From Potentilla sterilis (Eukaryota > Streptophyta > Magnoliopsida > Rosales > Rosaceae), in contig OY821757.1 in assembly GCA_963682095.1 (NCBI GenBank), positions 53,131,020 to 53,195,019 of the forward strand: a stretch of DNA of 64,000 nt. The letters run 5' to 3'. The first letter of the stretch is position 1, and every line of letters begins with the position of its first letter. Made by a program: the position numbers and the translations under genes. Below the pieces are notes generated by a model. It was not told where the DNA came from and did no database searches. It saw only the letters and a program-made list of their open reading frames with translations. Of this stretch, positions 48,491-61,166 are shown piece after piece.

Positions 48491-51400
48491 ATGGAACCAA
48501 AACAAACAAGTACTCAAGAACAACAAGTCAGTAGCAGTGACGATGAAATGGAATACGAGTTAAGATCAAAGAAAAAGAATGATCAAAACGTCCACAAAAC
48601 AACTGCAAAGCAAATTCAGCAAAAGGTAACTATCTATCTTTGTAACTGAGACTTTTATTTTTTATAGAAACTGAGAAATATGACAGTAACTATCATAGTA
48701 GCTATGAAAATAAAATAGTAACTATGAAAAAAAAAAACTAGTAACTACTAAAAGGTGCTAGTAACTATCATAGTAACTATCAAAACTAGATAGTAACTAT
48801 CATAGTATCTACTGACTATCAAAAGGTGCTACTAACTATCACAGTACCTATTAAAACTAGATAGTAACTATCATCACCACAATCAGTATGTAAAAAAAAA
48901 ATACTAACTGTATTTCTTATAAGTAACTACCTCAGTAACTATCTTACAAATGAATGAGTGTCTCAGTATATGTGTTTATTAAATGTGCAGCCACGCGAAG
49001 GTAAAGTATCGTCACCTGCCAAAAGAAAAAGAAAAACAAATGGTGAAAGCAGCGGGGATGATAATGATGCTGCTGATGGACGAAAAAGAAAGCAAGCATC
49101 ACAATCAGTAAGTAACTGTCATAGTAACTGTTTTTCTTTTGAGTAACTATCTTACTAACTGTGTTATAATTGAAAAAACTGCCATAGTAACTTTGCTTAT
49201 CAAATGCGCAGATAACGGAAGAAAGGCGAGCTAGAGATAAAAAAAGAAAATGGCAACAACAGGATGATAGTGATGAAACTGAATATGATCCATCAAGCAG
49301 TGGTAGTGGATCTGATGATCAAACTGATGAAGATGATGATAAAGCTGCAAAGAAGATCATACTGATAGAAAAACAAGAACATCAACTGCAAAATCCTGTA
49401 AGTAACTATCACAGTATATACTAACTATCATAGTAACTATCACAGTATCTACTAACTATCACAGTAACTATCACAGTATCTACTAACTATCACAGTAACT
49501 AGCAACTGTCACAGTAACTATGAAAGTAACTAGTAACTATCAAGGCAACTATCATAGAAACTCTGAAAGTAACTAGTAACTATCACAGTAACTAGTAACT
49601 ATCATAGTAACTACGAAAGTAACTAGTAACTATCAAGGTAATTATCAAGGTAACTATGAGAGTAACTAGTAACTATCATAGTAACTATCACAGTATATAC
49701 TAACTATCATTGTAACTATCACAGTAACTAGTAACTATCGTAGTAACTATCGTAGTAACTATCGTAGTAACTATGAAAGTAACTGGTAACTATCATTGTA
49801 ACTATTAAAGTAACTAGTAACTATCAACTGTCATACTAATTTTGTTTTAATTGTGTTAATTGTGTTTTAAAATTAGCAGAAACAGAAGCAGAAGCAAAAA
49901 GGCCCAACCCTACAGTTCAGAAGCACCATACCAAATTTCAAAGAGTACGGGTGCGAAATACCACAAGAAGTAGTCGAGCTGGTCCAGAGAACTCCATTTG
50001 CCCAGCTGTTTGAAGCACTCCACCAAAATCTAATTTACGGTTCAAAATCAAACAACCAATTGGGGATGGTGCTAGAAGCTTATGATCACGTGACAGATGT
50101 GTTTCATTTTGCTAAGAAGAAGTTCAAAATAAAATCTTCAGACATTTCACAAATTCTGGGGCTCAACCGTACCAGAACTTACATTCAAAGAAAAGAGACT
50201 CCAATTTCTGATTTTGTGATCAGATTTTTTGGACAAGCAAAGGAAGTCAACAAAAAGATGGTGATTTCAGCCATTACAACAGAATTGCAGAAGAATCCTC
50301 AATCTGATGAGGAAAGAGTCAGCAGAAACAGAGATATAGCAAGGCTGATAATCATCGACATTCTGGTCAAGCTTCTCTTCCCAAATGCAAAGGGAAGCCT
50401 ACACATAGACATGGTCAGAGCTGTGGAGGATTTAGAAGAGACATCCTCATATGCCTGGGCAAAAGAAGTAAAAATATTCTTGAGAAAATGTCTCACCATG
50501 TACAAGAAATCAAAACATGCATCCAAGAATACAGGAGGATGTGTTCATGTCATTCTGGTAAGTGCGGGAGTTTTATATTCCTTTATTTTTTTTTTATATT
50601 ACAACATTTTGCTTCGTATAAAAAATTAACATTCCTTCTGCAACCAGTATTGGCTGTGCATGAAGACAAATTTGGTGGAGCCAATTCCAGGGAAGGAAAA
50701 TGAACAACACCAGGTCAAAAAATGGGACCTGGAGAAGTTGAAGAAAAAGATGTGGAAATATCAACTGAAGGACTTGTCAGTAAGTATCATCTCAGTAACT
50801 ATCTTAGTAACTATCATTTTTGAATAACTATCTCTGTAACTGTGTTAGTAACTACCTTAGTAACTATCAATTTTGAAAACTATTTGTGTAGATATCTTAG
50901 TAACTATCTTAGTAACTATCTCAGTAACTATAAATTTTGTAAGCAACCTGTGTTAGTATGTTAGTAACTGTGCTAGTAACTATTATCTTTGTAACTATGT
51001 CTGACTAACTATGTTAGTCAGTAACTATCTTAGTAACTATCGTTTTTTGAATAGCTATATCTGTAACTGTGTTAGTAACTACCTTAGTAACTATTCATTT
51101 TGAAAACTATTTGTGTAGTTATCTTAGTAACTATCTCAGTAACTATAAATTTTGTAAACAACCTGTGTTATTATGTTAGTAACTGTGTTAGTAACTATTA
51201 TCTTTGTAACTATGTCTGACTAACTATGTTAGTAACTAGTAACTATCGTAGTAACTATCATAAGTGACTATCTATCATCTTTGTAACTATGTCTGACTAA
51301 ATATTATAGTAACTATCATTTTGGTAACTATGTCAGTAACTGTGTGAGTAATTATTATTTTATTTTTTTCAGAAACATTTCGCAAAAAGCAGAGAAGACC

Positions 51401-54400
51401 AGGAAGCGACAAGTGAGGATGAGGATGAACCGGAAGCAGCTGAGCAAACTGAAGTAGAACAAATGCAACCTGGAATAGTCAACAAAGAAAATTCAGAACA
51501 GCTCAGGCAAAAGCAAATGCAAATGCAGATTGAGCATTTGGAAAAAAAATTGCAAGAAAAGGAGAAAAATCTAGAACAGATGTCACAAGATTTGGAAGAC
51601 GCCAGACTGGAAATTGTGGTGATGAAAGAGAGTGCAACGGCACAAGAGCTGGAAAATTTAAAATTAAAGGCTGAGTTGGAGAGGCAAAAGAAAATTGTGG
51701 CCGCACTGACTCAATTCTCCGACCCAATGGAGATGACACCACCACAATCTCAATCAGATGGCCTGGAAAAACTGGCGACTGAAGCCGTAAAAAAAGGGCA
51801 GGCAACTGAAGTGAAGGAAAGCAGTGAGAAAAATGCAGAAGAAGAAGAAGAAGAAGAAGAAGAAGAAGAACAACTTGTAGCAGATCAGCTAGACACTTTG
51901 AAAAAAGTTGAGGAAGAATTAGAAAGGAAGAAAAAAGAAGAGGCTGAAAAAAGAAGAAAGGAAGAAAAAAGCAAAGGTAATAAAAATTTGTTATTATCTG
52001 TGAAACAATGTTAGTAACAATGAATTTTGAATAACTATCTTAGTAGCTATAAAAGCAAAGGTAACTATCAATTTTGAAAACTATCCGTGTATCTATGTTA
52101 GTAACTATCTTACTAACTATCTGATTTTGAAAACTATTCTGTGTAAATATGTTAGTAACTATCATCTTTGTACCTATTTTGTGCAACTACCTTAGTAACT
52201 ATCATCTGAGAAAACTATCTGTTTAACTATCTTAGTAACTATGTTAGTAACTATCAAAAGAACTTAGTAACTATCATCTGAGTATCTGTATTAGTAACTA
52301 TAACTGTAACTATAACTATCATCTGATTTCCTATCTCGTAGGCGATGAGGCTGACACAAGAACATATCGTAGAAAAATCGCCAAGGAAGCAAGATGGTCA
52401 CCAAAGACACCAGTGACGGAAATGCCGGAAATGCCTTCTTTCAGCATCTTGCCGGGGATTGTATCTCCTTGGGCAGGTCACAGCACTCCAACTGCATCAC
52501 CGCAGCAGCCAATTGATATTCCAGAGGAAAATCTCAGGACTCCATCAGTTACCATTCCTCTTGCAACTGGATCACCCTCTCTGAATGACATGTTGGCTGA
52601 ACCTCACAAGTTCCAGATCATAGAGTCACCGGTTCCCATGCCTATTTTCAACCAAGCTGAGGCCAGAAAGAAGAGAAAAGTGCATTTCAAATCAGAAAAA
52701 AGTATGACAGAATTTAAGATTGATGAAATGCACTCTGGGTCTTCAGCAGAGTCGCTCGGAATATATTCATATGTTGTGCGCATAAAAAACAGACAGAGGG
52801 CGTCAAGAAAGGACGACATATACTGGTGGGGTGAAGTCAAAGCTGAAAGGGAATCCAAAAGAAAGCGGCAGGAAGAGAACAGAAAAAAGTTTGAAGAAGA
52901 GAGGCGGAAAAAGAAAGAGGAGGAAAGTTTGAGAAACCTGATGCAACCAGAACAGGTTGAATCGGTAACTGCTGTTCAGACGTCATTCGACAATGTGGCT
53001 GGGGTGACAGAGGAAGGTGAACCCATATTCCTTGGTGATTCAGAGGAACCTTATCTTCCAAGCCAACAAGAGGTGATGGACTGGGATGACCACACAGTCT
53101 ACAAAGATCACATGGAAGAAAACACGAAGAAAAGGTTCCAAGAATACTGGAACAAGGCGCCGAGCGGGTAATCTATCCTTCTATCTGTCTTACTAACTAC
53201 TTCCGGGTATATGTCTGGACAATTTCTTTAATAACTATGTTAGTAACTATCAACTGAGCATCTATCTATCTTTTTAACTATCTGCAAGTAACTGTCTAAG
53301 TAACTATCATCTTCTTTAGAAACTATGATAGTAACTATCAAAGTAACTTGTAACTATCAACTTATTGAATATCTGTATTAGTAACTAATAAATATGATAG
53401 TAACTATCAAAGTAACTAGGAAAAAATAACTAGTAACTATCAAAGTAAATATGAAAAAATAAATAGTAACTATCAAAGTAAATATGAAAAAATAACTAGT
53501 AACTATCTTACTAACTATCAAAAAATAACTAGTAACTGTCAATGTATCTACTAACTATCATAGTAACTAGAAACTATGATAGTAACTATGATAGTAATTA
53601 TCAAAGTAACTTGTAACTATCAACTTATTGAATATCTGTATTAGTAACTACTAAATATGATAGTAACTATCAAAGTAACTAGGAAAAAATAACTAGTAAC
53701 TATCTTACTAACTATTAAAAAATAACTAGTAACTGTCAATGTATCTACTAACTATCATAGTAACTAGAAACTATGATAGTAACTATCATAGTAACTATCA
53801 AAGTAACTTGTAACTATCAACTTATTTAATATCATATGTGCAGAGTGTTCTTCTGGGAAGGAAAAGAGGTGGGAACAGAAATTTCCAAGTATGAAATAAA
53901 TCAAGTGGTGACCGGAACTGAAGTCGCAAACAACATGATTGATGGATATGCTGCTCTACTGCATTCTGAAATGATAGACAGGGGCGATCCAGATGATTAT
54001 AAAATAGAAATTATGCAGACTCACTCTTGGGTAAGATAAATTTTTAACAGGACAATTATACTTTGTAAAAAATGATGAGATAACTAATCATAGGTTTTGT
54101 TTGTTTGAAAACAGATGTCCACAGAAGAGCTAGAAGCAAAACCAATGCACCAGTTCTTATGTGAACCACTATACGAGAAGCTGGGTAAAGCAGAAATGAT
54201 TCTGATCCCACTTACTCACAGGAGGAGTTTTCACCATACTCTACTGCTGTTTGACACGGAAGCATTAAGATTTGCACACTTAGACTCCATCAGATCCAGA
54301 AGACCAGGAACCGGGCAAAGTTTTAACGATGCTAAAAAAATGGTATGTTAGTAACTATCTTAGTAATTATCGTCTGTGGAAATCTTATTGAGTAACTATT

Positions 54401-55421
54401 TATTGAGTAAATATCATCTTTGTAACTATCATAGTAACTGTCATTCTAGTAACTATCTTTGTAATTACCTTTGTAACTATAATCTGCGTGTCTATCTTAC
54501 TAACTATCTGTGTAACTATCATTTTAGTAACTATCTGTTTTAGTAACTATCAACTATTTTGGTAACTATCATAGTAACTACCTTTGTAACTATAATCTGA
54601 GTACCTATCTTATCAACTATCTGTGTAACTATCATAGTAACTATGATTCTAGTAACTATCTGTTTTAGTAACTATCAACTACTTTAGTAACTATCTATGT
54701 AACTATCGTCTTTGTAACTATATATGTAACTATGTTAGTAACTATCTGAGTAACTATCATCTTACCAACTATCTCAGTAACTATCTAACTAAATATGTCT
54801 GTAACTATCTGAGTAACTATCTGACTAACTATGTTATTAACAGGTGGCAATGATTGATATATGGATGAGAGCTGTCTTTGAACAAGCAGATGATATGCTG
54901 CAGCAAGGATGCCGGTACAAAATAGACACCGGCAAAAGCTCCAGCACAGAACTGAAAATGGTGGAAGAGTCTCTTAATGAAGATGAAATTAAAACAATAA
55001 GGTGGATTAAGAACAACTACAAGTCCAACCTGACTATAAGTCCGTTCAAGGGAAAATTGCCTCAACAACTATCTGATTCGTAAATTTCTAAACCCAGCAT
55101 ATCTTAATAACTATCAACTTGTAACTGTCTGTAGAACTATGTTTAGTAAATATTTGAGTAATATCATCTTTGTAAATTCTCTGTGTTTTTATAGTAGTAA
55201 CTATCTCAGTAACTATCATATCTGTAACTGTCTGACTTTAAGTAATCTTTTTATTTTGATAAAACAGCGTCGACTGTGGAATATACGTGATGTACTTCAT
55301 GAGCCTCATTTTTTCACAAGTTGATTTCACAAAGAAGTTTGGGAAGAACGAGGCTAACAAGTTCAGGGCTCACATTCTAAAGCAGTTTGCGGACAATCGG
55401 CATAGTTGGAGGCCCTCTTAG
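48491..55421 (+). CDS. Transposon-borne Ulp1-like cysteine protease (C48), 11 exons
   Basis: Exons 48491-48625, 48991-49107, 49212-49397, 49880-50557, 50648-50779, 51373-51976, 52342-53167, 53844-54030, 54115-54342, 54844-55079 and 55268-55421 sum to 3483 nt (1160 residues), in frame throughout. Exons 1-3 are acidic/basic low complexity with nuclear-localisation-like KRKRK runs. Exons 4-5 hold a globular region (EYGCEIPQEVVELVQRTPFA ... ILGLNR) like that preceding Ulp1 domains in plant transposon proteins. Exon 6 is a coiled coil with a poly-Glu run. The C-terminal protease has FHHTLLLFD (His), FAHLDS (Asp) and VDCGIYVMYFM (catalytic Cys in the DCG motif). Ulp1 enzymes cut SUMO or similar; the role in the element is unknown. 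A non-coding leader exon near 48180 is likely. Confidence 0.87.
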
Positions 55422-55939
55422 ATGGATTAAACAGATTTTTCATGCTTTGTTTTGAACAGTTAAACAAATTATTGATGATAATTTGTTTAGGGAACAAATT
55501 TTGTATCTATTCAGGCTGACAAGTTTAGGGAACAAATTACTATTCAGGGAACAAATTTTGTATCTATTCAGGCTGACAAGTTTAGGGATCATTTTCAGTA
55601 ACTATCAGACTAACTATCACTTTTTTCATATACTATCAAACTAACTATCATCTTAGTTTATATCTATTTCATATACATTATTTACAATATCATTATGTTT
55701 CTGTTTAGTTTGTAAACCCCTGTTTTTATGTCTAGTTTGAAAGGTGATCAACTAGACAAATGATTCTATGCATAGTACAGATCTGTTCAGAAGTTATTTA
55801 ATTACAAACTATCTTTCTAGCTATCATTATAACTTTCAAACGAACTATCATATCAGTAACTATCAAGCTAACTATCATTTTCGTTACTAACTTTAAAAGT
55901 AACTATCAAATTAACTATCAAATGCAGGAAACTAACTAT

Positions 55940-56841
55940 CAAATTAACTGTACAAGTAACTATCAAATTAACTCTCAAACTAACTATCATTTTAGTAACT
56001 ATCTTACTAACTATCATCTTCCTAATTAACTTTCTAATTATCTGCCATATTAATAACTATCTTACTAACTATCATTTAAGTTACTAACTATCAAAGTAAC
56101 TATTATCTTACTAGCAATCATCTAAGTACCAATCAGGCTCTGTGTTAGTAACTATATAAGTAACTATGAAAAACACAATTGCTGCACAGAAGATCAACTT
56201 ATCCAAGTATAAAAAATGCAGGACAGAATGCAGCGTGCCGCTGCACCGCGCAACGGCAGCGGAACGCTGCCAAACTCAACATGAATAAAATAATAAAAGT
56301 AACCTTTCAATTATTGTAAAACAAGTAAACAATCAATGTACATTTCAAATGTAACAATCATAAAAAAAGAAGAAGAATAGAACTGCATAAATAGACAACA
56401 TTTTAACCATCAAATTAACTGTACAAGTAACTATCAAATTAACTCTCAAACTAACTATCATTTTAGTAACTATCTTACTAACTATCATCTTCCTAATTAA
56501 CTTTCTAATTATCTGCCATATTAATAACTATCTTACTAACTATCATTTAAGTTACTAACTATCAAAGTAACTATTATCTTACTAGCAATCATCTAAGTAC
56601 CAATCAGGCTCTGTGTTAGTAACTATATAAGTAACTATGAAAAACACAATTGCTGCACAGAAGATCAACTTATCCAAGTATAAAAAATGCAGGACAGAAT
56701 GCAGCGTGCCGCTGCACCGCGCAACGGCAGCGGAACGCTGCCAAACTCAACATGAATAAAATAATAAAAGTAACCTTTCAATTATTGTAAAACAAGTAAA
56801 CAATCAATGTACATTTCAAATGTAACAATCATAAAAAAAAA
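55940..56841 (+). repeat. Tandem duplication of about 430 bp, offset 471 bp
   Basis: From CAAATTAACTGTACAAG at 55940 the sequence recurs from 56411 with no difference noticed by eye, ending at an A-run after CAATCAT. The unit contains decamer repeats and a GC-rich palindromic core, ATGCAGCGTGCCGCTGCACC, that also recurs in part at about 59214-59233. It lies between the two MULE genes, where both transcripts end. Confidence 0.9.
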
Positions 56842-56873
56842 AAAAAAAACTGCTTGAATAGCTATCTAGGTAA

Positions 56874-59800
56874 CTATATAATTTTTGTACAGCTTGTTCT
56901 GTTGTGACCATCATATTTGTTACACCTGCTGCACTTGACTGTCCTTTTCACTTCATTTTTACTTCTGTACCTCTGTAATTTTGGCCTTCCAGGTGGTCTC
57001 TTTGTTAATGGTGGTTGAACCAACAATGCAGGCTGAGCTAGATCCACTGGCTTTGAAATAGTAGGAACCGGATTGATTGCGAAAGAATAAGTTTCACGAT
57101 ATTTATCCACCTAAAAAAACAAAAACAAAAAAGGAAAATAAAAGATATAATGTCAAGTTCATGTAACTGTACCAGTAACTTCACTAGTATCTGTCAGTGT
57201 AACTATTTTATTTGAAGTAACTATCTTACTAACTACCTCGGTAACTGTTTAAATGATGTTAAATTTAGGAAAGGAGGTGCACTTTGAAAATTGGATTGAC
57301 ATATGAGTACACATTAGAACCGTGTTTCTGAATCACAACAAGGGCATGTGAGCAAGGAAATCCGTGAACTTGCCATTCTCCACATGAACAGTATAACGCT
57401 TCCAAGTTTACCATCACAGAATACTTTTGGCACTGAACTTCATAAACGTATGTATCAGATCTACTCACTAACCAGTGTCTACCCAACTCCAAGTTGTCAA
57501 CCAGCTTCTTTTCGAAATTTGGACACAGCTCAGTAACCCATCCAGCAGATTCTTCCTTCCGAGAAGCAATTAAAGCCATACACTTAAGACGAATGCCTTC
57601 GTTAAATTCAATAATGGGAAGGCTCTTCAAATCCTTCACCCAATTGTTGAAACACTCAGCCAAATTATTTGTCATTTCACCAAACCTTTCACCATTAAAA
57701 AAACTAGAAGCCCATGTTTCCAGAGGGAGATCCTTCAAAAACTGATCAACAACCTCACCACCTTCATGCTTCAACTTCTCGAAATTAATCTCAAAATATT
57801 CACGAGTGCGAGAATAGGCACACTTCATAAACAACAATGGAATTCTTTTGCTCAGATAAGAACCACATGCAAACTTGTTGCTCAGATTAGCCTGAAGATG
57901 CCTATAACAAAATCCATGAGGACTATTGGGAAAAACTGCACGAACTGCATTTAGAAGACCAATATTACGATCAGATATGAAAGTAATTTGCCTTGTAGAA
58001 TATCTCGACAACTCTTCAGACAACATCTTAAGAAAGAAGGTCCAGTTACTCTCATTTTCAGAATCGACAATAGCATAAGCAACTGGATATAATCCTAAAC
58101 AAAGAAAGAAAAAAAAATAATGTCAGATTCATATAAATAACTATCAAAGTAAAAATAACTGCACTAGTATCTATCAAAGTAACTATTTATGCTGAAAGTT
58201 CCTGTAACTATAAAAGAATTTCCAGTAGTATGTATCAAAGTAAATATATAATCTGAAAAATTCATTTAACTATACCAGTAACTACCATACTATCTATCAA
58301 AAGTAACTATTTGGTATTGAGCTTTCTGTAACTGTATAAGAAACTACCATAGTATCTATCAAAATAACTGTCGGTCTGAAAGTAATGGAAATGAAAACCA
58401 ACAGCAATGAAGAAAAGAAAGAACAAAAAAATGAAGAAAGTGATGTACCACAATTCGCATCCTTTGTCGAAGCAGCAAGAAGCATGCCTTTGTATTTATT
58501 TGTGATGAATGTAGCATCAATACAGAGAATTGGTCTGCAAGACTGAAAACCATTCAACCAAGCAGAATACGTAACAAACATACGCTGGAACCTTTGTGTT
58601 TCAGATTCGTACTCTACAGCTAGCCTAGAATATGGGTTGAATTCATATGTGCGCTGGCAGAACCATGATAAATTCTGGTAAGACTCAGACTCAACACCAA
58701 CCACAGCATCCCTTGCAAGTTCTTTGCCATACCAAGCAGTATGATAGGGGACATCTAAGCCGTAGTTTAGCTTTATGTCTTGCAGTATATCAATAGCTTT
58801 CTTACTGGGATTCTCACGAACCTTGTCAAGCATCACCTCCCTAATAATCTTGTTGCACATCATCTTACTATCTTGAAGCCGGATGACACAACGACATCTA
58901 TGTTCGTTCACCAATTCATTGATCACAAAGAAACCATTATACCTAAATAAAAGGTGCAAAATTCAATCAACACATATACTTTTTCATAGTAACTATCCAA
59001 GTAACTAATAACTATCCAGTTAACAATTCCAGTAACGTTAACACTGAGAAATATAGAAAGTAACTATCTAAGTAACTACTAACTACTGAAGAAAAAAACA
59101 GGTAACTATCAAAGTAACTATCAAAATAAAAAAGTTTGTCTGAGTTCAAAACTAAGAAATATATAAATAAATATCTAAGTAACTATACAAGTAACTATAA
59201 AAATGAAGCACACAATGCAGCGTGCCGCTGCACCGCAAATATGGCAGCACAACACTGCTGATATCAACTATACAAAATTAAATTTAACAACTAAAAAATA
59301 CGTGCAACGGCTAGTGAAAATGTACCTGCATAAAGATGCCTTCACACACCAATTACAACCTTCAGAATGTTTTTTCTTGCAGAAAGCAACAACGCGTTCA
59401 GGCTTATTTCTATCAAAAAAATACTCAAAACCAATCTCCACAGCATACATCCGCAACTTGATCCTAAACTCTTTTACCCCACCCTCAAACGTCTGACCCT
59501 TACAGTGAATAAGATCTTTCCATCCTTTAGAAAGATACATTTTTGGGTCCTCACGCCTATAACATCCCAAAAATTCATTCTCTTCCACCAAAACACTACT
59601 CTCCTCACTAATAGTATTACTAACTGCACTTTCGGAAACAGAAGCAATGGGATCCACGTACACAATGAACATCCACATCAACAAAATCAGATTGATATCG
59701 TCCCAAAACTCTAAACATCATGTGCATATCAACCTCATTTTCCAGAAAGTAAACAGTAGGATCTGGATAAACATTGTACTTAAGTTTGAAAACCAATCTT

Positions 59801-59922
59801 TCCAAGTCGGGAAAACGATCACGTATCTTATGACAAAAATCAACAAAACTACAATTATGAACAAACGAAAGTGCTGCTCCTTCACCAGAATACACGAGCT
59901 TAGCAGTATAAAAATTGTCCAT
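56874..59922 (-). pseudogene. mudrA: MURA-type Mutator transposase with an apparent frameshift in exon 1
   Basis: Exons on minus: 59922-59326, 58942-58449, 58094-57283 and 57110-56874. The ATG at 59922 (MDNFYTAKLVYSGEG) lies just inside an acceptor. The MULE transposase domain shows the first Asp in CIDATFITNKYKGMLL, the second in SDRNIGLL and the Glu in NNLAECFNNWV. A SWIM zinc finger (CSCGEWQVHGFPCSH) and a CCHC knuckle (CSRCNKYDGHNRTSC) follow, as in MURA. Within exon 1 the frame has to shift by one base between about 59684 and 59620, where the two frames overlap; no intron of normal size fits. So this copy is either recently broken or misread here. All DDE residues are intact. An upstream leader exon near 60570-60660 is likely. 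Confidence 0.78.
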
Positions 59923-60439
59923 TGCACCTACAGGAAAAATCATAACAACATCAATAATTATAATACTATCAGAGGGCATCATAATTATATCTGTTACTAT
60001 CTTACTAACCATTCTAGTATCTATCATCGCAGTAACTATCTTACTAACTATTGTACTAACTATCATTTTAGTAATTATCTTACCAACTATTACTTAGTAA
60101 CTATCTTACTAACTATCTTACTAACTATGAAAAATAAAAAAAGCAACAACTATCAGCCCCCTAACTAGCTTACTAACTATCGTAGAAGCTGAAATAATAA
60201 CTATGAAATTGGTAACTATCTTACTAACTATTAAATGGTTGGAACTATCTTACTAACTATGAAAAATAAAAAATGCAGCAACTATCAGCCTAGTAACTAG
60301 CTTACTAACTATCGTAGAAGCTGAAATAATAACTATGAAATTGGTAACTATCTTACTAACTATCATCTTGGTAAATATCTCACTAACAGTAAGTCAGTAA
60401 CTATCTAACTAACTATGAAAAAAAATGCAGAACGAAAAA

Positions 60440-60900
60440 AAGATGATGAGGAAGTTTTCGGAGCAGTATGAGGAAGTTTTCGGAGCAGTAACAGTATGAC
60501 AAATAACAGACGCAAAGTTTCAAAGGCAAAACGAAAATGCCAGAATGAGCAAATCTAAAAAGCTGCAAAACATTAACATACCTCATTCAGAGACAAATAG
60601 AAATCGCAACGCAAATATTCAGAGACAAATCTGAATCGCAAATTGAGCAATTAAACAGTTGAATTGCAGATCGCCGGAAGAAAACGAATTGCAAAATCGG
60701 CAGCAAAAATGGAATTGCAGATCGGCGGCAATGATGAATTGAAGATCAGAGGCAATGAGGAATTGAAGATCGGAGGCAGAGAGAGAGAGAGAGAGGCGGC
60801 ACTGAGAAGAAGAAAAAGAAAACAGAGCTGAAAGAGGGAAGTAACAGAACGGGAATACAAATTTGATGCTTAAGGGTAAAATCGTCCATTAGAAAATTAA
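60440..60900 (-). promoter_or_regulatory. Probable leader exon and promoter of the MULE transposase
   Basis: Free of the decamer repeat. On minus it contains a likely leader exon ending in a GTATGT donor near 60580. Three imperfect copies of a block of about 28 bp (GAATTGAAGATCGGAGGCA type) lie at about 60709-60780, followed by (GA)n at 60780-60795. The short minus-strand frame at 60651-60860 is composed of these repeats and is not a gene. Confidence 0.45.
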
Positions 60901-61111
60901 AAACAGCCCTTTTTTATAATTTACTAAAAATGAAAATAGCCTTTTGTGATAAAAGTATTAAAAACCTGCCCTTTTTTATGAAGTGAAAAACAGGGGTTTT
61001 TTTTTCTAATTTACAAAGCTAGATGGTCCTTTTCTCTAAAATATGGTTATATAAATAACAATTTGAATAATCTAAACAATCCAAATTTTGCCACATACTA
61101 CGTAGGATAGT

Positions 61112-61115
<4 letters not shown>

Positions 61116-61158
<43 letters not shown>
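61116..61158. repeat. (AT)n microsatellite
   Basis: About 21 AT units. Further AT runs at 61494-61506 and 61636-61654 separate two MITEs, so all three may derive from one original array. Confidence 0.92.
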
Positions 61159-61161
<3 letters not shown>

Positions 61162-61166
61162 CCTAT

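Larger units (their letters stand above)
48255..60430 (+). repeat. (A)GTAACTATC decamer-like repeat filling introns and spacer of the Ulp1-MULE
   Basis: Hundreds of degenerate units such as AGTAACTATCAT, TACTAACTATC and GTAACTATGAA, 8-12 bp each, occupy almost every intron of the protease gene, the spacer 55590-56180, the transposase introns and its upstream region to about 60420. Exons are nearly free of it. All units read in the plus direction, so they are sense in the protease gene and antisense in the transposase gene. Dense blocks: 49398-49850, 50800-51360, 53200-53830, 54343-54840, 60000-60420. Confidence 0.93.
47661..61046. mobile_element. Ulp1-bearing Mutator-like element (Kaonashi/CUMULE type)
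   Basis: TTATATAAA flanks the block on both sides (47652-47660 and 61047-61055), a perfect 9 bp duplication. The ends show only weak inverted similarity (GGGGCAATTATAAAAAAGGG against CCATATTTTAGAGAAAAGGA); TA-rich degenerate ends are normal for this group. Two convergent genes fill the 13,386 bp: an Ulp1-like protease on plus (48491-55421) and a MURA transposase on minus (56874-59922). Mutator-like elements with Ulp1 domains are known from Arabidopsis (Kaonashi) and melon (CUMULE). The exact ends rest on the target duplication and should be taken as likely. Confidence 0.83.

Noticed and set aside
59647..60168. 173-residue plus-strand frame rich in Asn/Tyr/Thr
   Set aside because: It is antisense to MURA exon 1 and then translates the decamer repeat.
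48255..60430. CRISPR-like array
   Set aside because: The repeats are degenerate, without unique spacers of fixed length, and the DNA is a plant nuclear transposon.
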